Origin: Planctomycetota bacterium
GTDB taxonomy: Bacteria > Planctomycetota > PUPC01 > JACPCR01
NCBI GenBank assembly: GCA_030740295.1
Contig: JASLXP010001318.1
Coordinates: 1 to 20,075, forward strand
Reading direction: 5' to 3'
Length of the DNA: 20,075 bases
Below are positions 7,606 through 14,598 of the stretch, in pieces (the stretch's first letter is position 1; every line of letters begins with the position of its first letter). The translations under genes and the position numbers were made by a program. The notes beneath the pieces are model-generated. The model was not told where the DNA came from and searched no databases. It saw only the letters and a list, made by a program, of their open reading frames with translations.

Positions 7606-10600
7606 TTACCACTCCATCGACTCTTCACCGATCCCTGCATCGATGAACTGGCTGCCGGCCCGCTTCTCGACATCCGGCTGCCGGGTATTCAGTGACTTCC
7701 TGTTGTCCACGTGAATGGCCAGGGTGTTCGTGCCGGGCTTAAGCGCTCTTGCGGCATGCGCCGGAAGCGGAATGTCCTGGTAGCTGCGGTTGTTTCCTTT
7801 CTTAACGGATAAGGCTTCGATGCCATTGAGATAAACGGTGGCGTTATCATCATAGGCGATGCGGAGAACCGGGCGTTTCAGTGAACCTTCCGGAAGTTCA
7901 AAAGTTCGGACGACCCACAGATCCAGCGATTTCCATTCCGTCCCTATTTTAATCGATCCATTTCGGTGGAACTTGTGACCGAAAACACCTTTGCCCTTTT
8001 TCCATGCGGAGAGATCGGCTCCGGGTTGATTCCAGCCCTCGGCGGGTTGCTTATCGGTATACCGCCATTCCTGCGGTGTCTCCTGCGAAGTCGGCACCAG
8101 CATCTCGATAGTCGGTTGCTTTGGGAACTTACGTTGGGCAGCAGCTCTGGCAAAGAGTTCGACGTCGGCCTTGATGACTTTGCGGTCGTAGCTCATCAGG
8201 CCGTTGACCTCGGTCTCCACATCGGTGAGCTGGGTGTAGATCGCGGCAGACGTGCCATCCATCCTGTCGTGCTCGTCAACCTTGCGCCAGGCATTCAGGT
8301 ATAGGTTCTCGAAGTCGCGCTGATCAGTGCAGGTGCCGTAGACGGAGGATTCGGTCTGTCCCTTGACCCACTGGTTGTCCGCAGCGACCAGCCCGAAGCC
8401 GCCAAATTCTCCCAGGGTTCCGATGCGTTTTTCTTCTGGTGCAACCGGGACCGTTCCCTTGTATTTGTGACGGTCGACCACATCGCCGCAATCCTTCGGC
8501 AGAAACCAGCCACTGCCGCTGTTGATCAAGCGGGTCGGGTCTTCCTTGCGCGCCATTTCGGTGAGGCGTGGAGTGTCGTATTGCCCCCAGGCTTCGTTGA
8601 AGATCACCCACATGATGACGGAGGGATGGTTGTAGTGCTCCCGGATCATTTCCCGCATCTCCAGCTCGAACTGGCCGGCGAGTTCCTTCGAGCGGGGCAC
8701 GCCATCCTGAAATCCCCTGGCATCTTTTCCGGCACTTCCATTGGGCATGTCCTGCCAAACCAGCAGTCCCAGTTTGTCGCACCAGTAGAACCAGCGAGCC
8801 GGTTCGATTTTTACATGCTTGCGGGTGGTGTTGAACCCGAACTTCTTGGTCATCTCGAGGTCGAACTTCAGCGCTTCATCGGTGGGCGCGGTGTAGATCC
8901 CATCCGGCCAGTAGCCCTGGTCGAGCGGGCCGGCCATGAAGATGGGCTTGTTGTTGAGTAGGGGGCGCAGGTGACCTTTCTCGTCCTTACCCATACTGAT
9001 CTTCCGCATGCCGAAGTAGCTCGACACACGGTCCTCACCCAGTTCGATTTCGAGGTCGTAGAGGAATGGGGATTCCGGCGACCAGAGCTTCGCGTCGGGG
9101 ACCTCGAGGACGATGGGCTCGCCGGCCTCGCCGCTGGCACTCGAGATGGTCTTTCCCCCATCCTTGACTGAGACCTGAGCGGTGCCGCTGGAGGCCTTCA
9201 CGGTTACAGCGACCGTGCCTTTGTCGATATCCGGGGTGATTTTCAGCGACCCGATGTGGGAGGCGGGAACCTTTTCCAGCCAGACCGTCTGCCAGATGCC
9301 CGAGGTGGCGGTGTAGAAAATGAAGCGTGGATTGTCGAAAGCGCCCACTTTTTGTTTCCCTTTCGGGCCGCTTTGGTCATCCGTAACCGAGACGACGAGG
9401 GTGTTTTCGCCGGGTTTGAGGGCATCGGTGATGTCGAAGGAAAAAGCATCGTAACCTCCCACCTGCGTTCCGACCTCTTGGCCGTTCACCAGGACGGCCG
9501 TCTCGTAATCTACTGCACCGAAGTTCAGTCGGAGGCGCTCCCCGGATGTCAGCGGCGGCGCAGTGAAGCTGCGCGAATACCAAAGCCGGTCGTCGCGGGT
9601 GAACTTGCGCTTCACGCCGGACAATGCCGACTCGATGCAAAACGGAACGAGGATTTGACCTTCGAACTCGATGGGTTGAGACGCGTCCTTCGGGGTTACC
9701 GAGTAATCCCACAGCCCGTTCAAGTTGACCCAGTTCGAGCGCACCAGTTGCGGCCGCGGGTATTCGGGCAGGACATTGTCCGGATCAACATCATCCGCCC
9801 ATTGGGTCATGATGCGGTCGGACACGGGCTTCCAATCACAAAAGGCCTGTGGTGCGGTCAGGTCGGCAAGGGTTGGATAAAGGTCTATGAGCTCGGTAAT
9901 ATGTTTTGTTCCCTTGCCGTGTTGCTTGTTCATCCATGGAACACTGACGATGAAGGGGACGCGGGTGGCTTCCTCAAACAAGTGCTGTTTTTGGAACTTG
10001 TGATGGTGCCCCAGCAGGTAGCCATGATCGCTGGTGAACACGACGATTGTGTTCTTCGCCAGTCCCAGTTCCTCGAGCGCATCCAGCACGCGGCCGACTT
10101 GCGCATCCATGTAGGAAATGCTCGCATAGTAGGCTTCGAGCAAGCCCTTGTGCAGTTCAGGCGTGACTCCGTAGGAGGTGCTGTTGCGCTTATAGTTGCG
10201 AATGATTTCAGGCACGTCTTCCAGATCGTTCTCCGGCACCACGGGAGCGATCATTGCGTCGCGGTCATAGCGGTCAAAATATTTCGCCGGAGCAACCAAG
10301 GGGACATGCGGCCGGACAAAGCCGCAGGCGAGGAAAAAGGGTTTGTCCAGCAGCTCCTTGATCAAACTAGGCCAATCGGGGTTCTGGACGAATTTCTCGA
10401 TGCTCTCCGGATCGGGAGGCAAGCCCAGCAAGTCGAAATGAGCCCGCCGCAGGAGGGTATGGGAATCGGCTGGTTCCGCAGGAGCGCGTCCTGCCTCTTC
10501 CAGCATTTGCAGGATGAACAGGTCGATGGGGTTCTTCGCCCACGACTTTTGCTTCACCTCGGGCAAGGCGGGTTTCCCAATGGGCTGAAAGGCCCAGTGA

Positions 10601-10770
10601 GCATCGGCTTTTTCAACAATCTTGACCTTCAGTTGCGGCGCTTCCTCCAGGAAGGGCAAGGCTCGCTGCGCCTGTGTCGCAATCGTCGCCAGGACACAAC
10701 AGGTCAAGCCAAACGGTAATCGATGAAGCAAAGATGAAAGCGACCTGAAATTGAATATTTTGATGATCAA
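7606..10770 (-). CDS. Three-way chimera: DUF1549 fragment + C-terminal half of a sulfatase + GH2 beta-galactosidase-type enzyme
   Basis: The 1054-residue frame joins pieces of three unrelated families. After a probable signal peptide, residues 57-140 match the N-terminus of planctomycetal DUF1549 proteins (HWAFQPIGKP, NPIDLFILQML, LLRRAHFDLLGLPPDPE) and stop abruptly. Residues 142-305 are the C-terminal half of an iduronate-2-sulfatase-like protein (KPFFLACGFVRPHVPL, SDHGYLLG with metal ligands Asp248 and His249, LYPTLADL), without the catalytic C-x-P-x-R half. From about 312 it is a nearly complete GH2: LPEYPRPQLVR, WVNLNGLWDYS, Asn725-Glu726 of IFNEAWG as acid/base and Glu788 of GEFGG as likely nucleophile. 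A C-terminal sandwich follows (900-1052). The start is TTG; TAA lies two codons upstream and no early ATG exists. The GH2 part looks functional, with its own signal peptide replaced by the other pieces. An assembly join is the main alternative. Confidence 0.85.
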   Translation of the reverse strand: MIIKIFNFRSLSSLLHRLPFGLTCCVLATIATQAQRALPFLEEAPQLKVKIVEKADAHWAFQPIGKPALPEVKQKSWAKNPIDLFILQMLEEAGRAPAEPADSHTLLRRAHFDLLGLPPDPESIEKFVQNPDWPSLIKELLDKPFFLACGFVRPHVPLVAPAKYFDRYDRDAMIAPVVPENDLEDVPEIIRNYKRNSTSYGVTPELHKGLLEAYYASISYMDAQVGRVLDALEELGLAKNTIVVFTSDHGYLLGHHHKFQKQHLFEEATRVPFIVSVPWMNKQHGKGTKHITELIDLYPTLADLTAPQAFCDWKPVSDRIMTQWADDVDPDNVLPEYPRPQLVRSNWVNLNGLWDYSVTPKDASQPIEFEGQILVPFCIESALSGVKRKFTRDDRLWYSRSFTAPPLTSGERLRLNFGAVDYETAVLVNGQEVGTQVGGYDAFSFDITDALKPGENTLVVSVTDDQSGPKGKQKVGAFDNPRFIFYTATSGIWQTVWLEKVPASHIGSLKITPDIDKGTVAVTVKASSGTAQVSVKDGGKTISSASGEAGEPIVLEVPDAKLWSPESPFLYDLEIELGEDRVSSYFGMRKISMGKDEKGHLRPLLNNKPIFMAGPLDQGYWPDGIYTAPTDEALKFDLEMTKKFGFNTTRKHVKIEPARWFYWCDKLGLLVWQDMPNGSAGKDARGFQDGVPRSKELAGQFELEMREMIREHYNHPSVIMWVIFNEAWGQYDTPRLTEMARKEDPTRLINSGSGWFLPKDCGDVVDRHKYKGTVPVAPEEKRIGTLGEFGGFGLVAADNQWVKGQTESSVYGTCTDQRDFENLYLNAWRKVDEHDRMDGTSAAIYTQLTDVETEVNGLMSYDRKVIKADVELFARAAAQRKFPKQPTIEMLVPTSQETPQEWRYTDKQPAEGWNQPGADLSAWKKGKGVFGHKFHRNGSIKIGTEWKSLDLWVVRTFELPEGSLKRPVLRIAYDDNATVYLNGIEALSVKKGNNRSYQDIPLPAHAARALKPGTNTLAIHVDNRKSLNTRQPDVEKRAGSQFIDAGIGEESMEW
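9856..10347 (-). other. Embedded C-terminal half of an iduronate-2-sulfatase-like (S1_7) sulfatase
   Basis: Residues 142-305 of the chimera. It begins inside the conserved KPFFLACGFVRPH segment and keeps VVFTSDHGYLLGHHHKFQKQ and the TELIDLYPT segment. The N-terminal half that carries the formylglycine cysteine is absent, so this piece cannot be a sulfatase on its own. Confidence 0.85.
10351..10602 (-). other. Embedded N-terminal fragment of a DUF1549-family protein
   Basis: Residues 57-140 of the chimera match the start of the DUF1549 domain found in large planctomycete and verrucomicrobial proteins that usually also carry a cytochrome c-like domain and DUF1553. The haem motif and everything after the first part of the domain are missing. 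Confidence 0.75.
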
Positions 10771-10842
10771 AGTTTATAGCGCCCAAGACCCATTTGTGAA
10801 GGAATTTCAAAGGCTTGGCCCCGGAATCATTGGCGAAAGAAA

Positions 10843-13704
10843 TTATTCGTAGCGGAAGGTCACCGTGGCGGTTGTGTCAACTGAACTTACGGCCCGGACC
10901 CAGTAGGCGGAGAAACCTTCGGGGAACTCGTGCTCGGTCGGAGCGTCCGCCTGAACACTAAAAGTTTCGTAGGGCGCCCAGAGCCCCGTCCCGTCGACGT
11001 CGAGCTCGAGAGTGACCTCCGCATCGCGCTTGACCGAGATGGTGACGGACTTGCGATCGTAACCGGTCATCAGGTAGGGCAAGGAGGGCTCGCCTGCTTG
11101 CACCTTCGAATTCTTCCAGACCCCACCGACACCGCGTGGTTTCCCCAGCTGCCAGAGGTCGTCGATCACGCCCGCCCAAAGGGAGCATTTTCCATCGACG
11201 CTCTTTATGATGCGCTCTCCCTCCTTTCCATTCAGCCCGGTCAGAAAGAGCAGACCGAAGTGGGACGCGTAGTCATGAATCTTCAGGTTGTGGGTGGCAA
11301 TCGGGCGAATCTTGGCGAATCCCTGAGCATTGCGGGCAGGCAACTCGTAGAAAGTGCCGCCAAAGTTGAACAGGTCGCGCTCGGTGGCCACTTCCCGGCA
11401 GACCCGGGCATGGTGAAGATTGGATGCCTCGTGACCGGCGATCTCCGGTTGATCGGCGAACACCGCGACCTCGTATACCCGATTGAAGTCCTCGTCCTTG
11501 AACAGGAGACGCAATTGACGCGCCTTTACCGGCTTGTCCATGAGCATGGGGATGATCCAGTTCGTATTTTCGCGGATTTGGCCGCCCGGCAGGATTTTCC
11601 ACTTCCCATCCGTCTTCGCCTGAAGGTCAAAGTTCTTCGCGGCATGCTGGGGGTCGCGCTTCCAGCCCGAGGCAAGGTAGACGCTGCGAAAGGTCTTCTC
11701 CTCGCCTAGGTCAAGCTGCAGCGAACCCGTCCCCTTGACAATCCAGCGCGAATTCTCGGACATGCTGCCGTCGACCGCATTTGCGGCCGCGTACTCTCCA
11801 TGTGTCCCGCTGGCCGTGACCGTCGCCTTCTTGGCCAAGCTCCGGGAAAGAAGTTCCTCCAGCGTTCGGCCCGATCCCGGTTTTTTCCCAGGCTCGTCCT
11901 TGGCGTCATGCCCCGGGCTCATGGGGATGCGATAGCTACTCCCGTCCTCCTCCACGATGGCGGAAGCCGCATCCACCCGAATCTTTGTTTTCGGTTGGGC
12001 CCCCTCCGCCACCAGCGCCGCACCCGACTTAGCCCCTCGAGCCAGTTCCAGTCGGTCGTTCAATTCATAGTACGCGCCATCCGCAAGCATGCTCAACACC
12101 TTGCGGTTACTCCGGATTATTCCCTTTGACGGCGCCTTTGTCCCAAGGGTTGCGACACCGTCGAAGATCGGTGCGTTTCCCTTTCCGCGCAGGTCCTTGT
12201 CACGATAGTGAAAATGAACCGTCGCCTCCTTCACCTCCTCGGCGACCCGCAAGCGAACCCATGCTCCCTTCTCGGTATCCTGGAAGATATGGACCAAGGA
12301 ATTCTCGACCTTGAACTTCTCCAGCTTCGTCCATTTCCCATCCCCCTTTTTGTCCACTTCCAAGGTGAATGCGACGGGCCCCTTGCTTTCATGCCTGATG
12401 ACCATCATGCGGTGGTCGTACCCGGAAAACAGGTAGGGATCGCTGACTTGCCCCGCCTCGAGGCCGTGGCGCAGCCAGACTGAGCCGCGCCCGATCGCCG
12501 GGCCCAGTTGGTCGATTTTCTCCGCCTCCACGAACCAGAGATTGGAGTTGGACTGGAGCGGCGCTCCCTTGGTGGACTTGAAAGGCCGGTGATTGAGAAA
12601 CTCCTTCTGGGCGGAGTCGTCGCAACCGAATACGATCCGGCCTTTCCAGCGTGCGAAGTCGCCAATCACCTTGAGGTAATTCGAACGGGGGCCGATGCCG
12701 GCGGAATTGGTTTTGGAAAAGCCCTTCGGGAAGCGCCAGAAGGTACCGTGCATGGTGGCGAGGAGGTCATCCTCCCCTATTTCCCGGATGCGGGGCCACT
12801 CGGTGTTCCAGCCATGAGCGCCATCGTAACTGTGGCTCGCCTTGGGCAGGCGGTACGGATGCCATTTTCCGTTTTCCAAAAGCATCAAGATCAGGGAGCG
12901 TGCGTCCCAGCCCATCGCCCAGATGGGGTCCTTGTCGTCGGCGTTCCCGTAGATTCCCCCCGGTCCGGTCACCTCGGTGAACTGGTTGCGGCGAACCAGT
13001 TTCCAGTCGCCACTCCCCTGCCAAGTGGCAAGCGCCCCGGAGGTCGTGGTGGGATTCGTGCGGACGGATTTCCCATGCTCTCCGTTGTTTGCGTAGACCA
13101 AGGTTCCCTGGCTGGAATAGAGCCCCTTGCCATGGTAGCCGGGCAGTTTGGTTTTGATCCCCTGCCCCCGGTATCTCTTGTTCGGGTTGCCGTCCTTGAC
13201 GTGTTCGACGACGCTCAAGTCATGCACGTCGATCGAATACAGCCCCTCCTCCATAGTTGCGACGTAAACCTTGTTGACCGGATCCTTCAAGTGCCTGGCG
13301 GTCCCCGTGTGGCGCCCCGGCATCTTCGCGTAGGGAATGACCCGCACCTTTCCTTTGTGGTCGATGAAGTACGGCCCGATGCTCAACTGGTTTGATTCCT
13401 TGTGAATCATGCGGTTGGCGGGCGTGCCCCCGATGCTTTCCGGGCGAATGATTTGCTTCAGGCCGGGAGTGATCTCGTAGAGTTTGTCGGAAGAGCCCTG
13501 CGGTTTGTGCGGCGCGTAGGTAATGACCCAGAGGCGACCGGCCCACGGAACCACCGCGCCCGTCCCGCATTCGCCCTCGTCGTTGTACATGGTGAGGCTG
13601 GGGTAAACCCCGGCAATGGAGACGGGGTCCTCGGCGAACAAGAGCAAGGGGTGCAGCAGACAGATGGTGAGGAGTAATTTACTGATATGTTTTCCTTGGT
13701 TCAC
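10843..13704 (-). CDS. Large secreted discoidin (F5/8 type C) domain protein with an internal duplication; function unknown
   Basis: This 953-residue protein begins with GTG at 13704, which overlaps the upstream stop as GTGA, and has a signal peptide (ISKLLLTICLLHPLLLFA). Residues 30-390 look like short beta-blades rich in W, G and Y (GRLWVITYAPH, YVATMEEGLYSID, GKGLYSSQGTLVYANNGEHG), suggesting a propeller. Residues 618-752 are a discoidin/F5-8C domain (TVTASGTHGEYAAANAVDGS, WIVKGTGSLQLDLGEEKTF), usually a glycan-binding fold. Residues about 315-500 and 780-953 are copies of one another; both have a GTF-aromatic start, a D-aromatic-A segment before the x-LWxx stretch, PYL-x-(S/T)-GYD, and a final sandwich with V-x-(F/Y)-RY or HYR. 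I see no catalytic signature of a known hydrolase or lyase. The locus suggests a role in binding, sensing or degrading the same glycan, but a new enzyme family cannot be excluded. Confidence 0.9.
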   Translation of the reverse strand: MNQGKHISKLLLTICLLHPLLLFAEDPVSIAGVYPSLTMYNDEGECGTGAVVPWAGRLWVITYAPHKPQGSSDKLYEITPGLKQIIRPESIGGTPANRMIHKESNQLSIGPYFIDHKGKVRVIPYAKMPGRHTGTARHLKDPVNKVYVATMEEGLYSIDVHDLSVVEHVKDGNPNKRYRGQGIKTKLPGYHGKGLYSSQGTLVYANNGEHGKSVRTNPTTTSGALATWQGSGDWKLVRRNQFTEVTGPGGIYGNADDKDPIWAMGWDARSLILMLLENGKWHPYRLPKASHSYDGAHGWNTEWPRIREIGEDDLLATMHGTFWRFPKGFSKTNSAGIGPRSNYLKVIGDFARWKGRIVFGCDDSAQKEFLNHRPFKSTKGAPLQSNSNLWFVEAEKIDQLGPAIGRGSVWLRHGLEAGQVSDPYLFSGYDHRMMVIRHESKGPVAFTLEVDKKGDGKWTKLEKFKVENSLVHIFQDTEKGAWVRLRVAEEVKEATVHFHYRDKDLRGKGNAPIFDGVATLGTKAPSKGIIRSNRKVLSMLADGAYYELNDRLELARGAKSGAALVAEGAQPKTKIRVDAASAIVEEDGSSYRIPMSPGHDAKDEPGKKPGSGRTLEELLSRSLAKKATVTASGTHGEYAAANAVDGSMSENSRWIVKGTGSLQLDLGEEKTFRSVYLASGWKRDPQHAAKNFDLQAKTDGKWKILPGGQIRENTNWIIPMLMDKPVKARQLRLLFKDEDFNRVYEVAVFADQPEIAGHEASNLHHARVCREVATERDLFNFGGTFYELPARNAQGFAKIRPIATHNLKIHDYASHFGLLFLTGLNGKEGERIIKSVDGKCSLWAGVIDDLWQLGKPRGVGGVWKNSKVQAGEPSLPYLMTGYDRKSVTISVKRDAEVTLELDVDGTGLWAPYETFSVQADAPTEHEFPEGFSAYWVRAVSSVDTTATVTFRYE
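11449..11853 (-). other. Discoidin / F5-8 type C domain
   Basis: Residues 618-752 of the 953-aa protein. The segment has the usual order of this fold: a TVTASG start, AANAVDGS with N and D, a W, LDLGEEKTFRSVYL, and a final ARQLRLLFKD and YEVAVFA. It is a predicted carbohydrate- or surface-binding domain. Confidence 0.8.
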
Positions 13705-14579
13705 ATATTTTGAGTGCCGCGAATGTCTAGTGGATCAGGAAAAAGAAGGACAGGCAGTAAATGAAACACAGGGGCATTTTCATTCCTTGCCCGGTTTGGT
13801 TTTTCCGCCGCGCACGTCGCCAAGATAACCGCTCCCTCCGGTTGCGGCGGAAGTTCCACCGCGTCAAAGGGATATCGCTCGAACGATTCCGGCGGTGCCC
13901 AGAACGGGAGGTGCGGGCGAAAGATCCCGGCAGCGAGAAACAGCGGCTTGTCGCGCTTCGCCGTTCGCATCACTTCAGTGACGTAGTCAACGGTGAACTC
14001 GTCGGTCTGTTTCTCAACATCATGAACACCCCAGTCCCAACTCTGGCTCGCGAGTCCGCGGACACCGGGCTCGCCTCGCCGGTAGCCGTTGTGGTTGGTC
14101 TCCGGTTTCCCTGAATGAATCCTCAGTTTTAAGAACTCATCAAACGACGGGTTGTCCTCGCGGTCAGTGCCGGTTCCGCCGTGATGAAAGATCTTGCCGC
14201 CGCCCCTGGTCGCGAAACCGTGCTGCCCGAAGTATTGGGGCAGCGTGACAACATCCGGCAGCAGTTTTTTCCACGAGTTGCCGTTTCCGTAGACGCCCGA
14301 AGTTACAGGGCTCAGCCCGGTCAGGATCGCCGTCCGAGACGGATTGCAGGCGGGGACAGCGCAATACGCCTTGGAAAAAAACGCACCACGTGCCGCGAGC
14401 CGCTTCAGGTTTGGCGTCTGGATCGGGTTGTCGTCGTCGAACAAGGTCGTCCAGTCGTTCATGTCGTCGATGGCGATGAAGAGGATGTCGGGCTTGGGCT
14501 TGTCAGCGGCGTAAGCGAATGGCACCGCGGTCAGGCAAAGCGCCGCAGCCGCGAAGAGTTTTTGAGTGGAGGTGATCAT
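13701..14579 (-). CDS. Iduronate-2-sulfatase-like (S1_7) sulfatase, C-terminally truncated, probably broken
   Basis: From the ATG at 14579 (19 bases after the upstream stop; a longer start at 14681 would overlap that gene and hide the signal peptide) the protein has a signal peptide to about residue 24. ILFIAIDD follows with Asp38 and Asp39, then CNPSR at 78-82 with formylglycine Cys78, GGGKIFHHG, and KPLFLAAGIFRPHLP. Homology stops near residue 249 (ELPPQPEG). The last 43 residues look like nonsense and end in TGA overlapping the next gene's GTG. Family members are usually about 450-500 residues and need C-terminal Asp-His metal ligands that are absent here. In the +1 frame the same DNA reads GSGYLGDVRGGKTKPGKE then TGA at 13780-13782, which looks like a genuine protein tail. 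A deletion or frameshift is therefore likely. Enzyme activity is doubtful. Confidence 0.85.
   Translation of the reverse strand: MITSTQKLFAAAALCLTAVPFAYAADKPKPDILFIAIDDMNDWTTLFDDDNPIQTPNLKRLAARGAFFSKAYCAVPACNPSRTAILTGLSPVTSGVYGNGNSWKKLLPDVVTLPQYFGQHGFATRGGGKIFHHGGTGTDREDNPSFDEFLKLRIHSGKPETNHNGYRRGEPGVRGLASQSWDWGVHDVEKQTDEFTVDYVTEVMRTAKRDKPLFLAAGIFRPHLPFWAPPESFERYPFDAVELPPQPEGAVILATCAAEKPNRARNENAPVFHLLPVLLFPDPLDIRGTQNM
13780..13838 (-). pseudogene. Possible out-of-frame C-terminal tail of another gene
   Basis: Read one base out of phase with the truncated sulfatase, this stretch gives a Gly/Lys-rich tail ending TKPGKE and a TGA stop. It is followed by about 75 bases before the next start, a normal gap for this locus. 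It may be the true end of the broken sulfatase or of a second gene joined by deletion. The evidence is short and only suggestive. Confidence 0.3.
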
Positions 14580-14598
14580 CGTTGAGCGGGAAAAGTGG

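Noticed and set aside
9256..10719. 487-codon open frame on the plus strand
   Set aside because: Antisense to the chimera, whose three parts match known families on the minus strand.
3793..14598. Three intergenic gaps of exactly 19 bases (3793-3811, 7587-7605, 14580-14598)
   Set aside because: The gap sequences are unrelated to each other, so equal length is probably coincidence in a compact operon.
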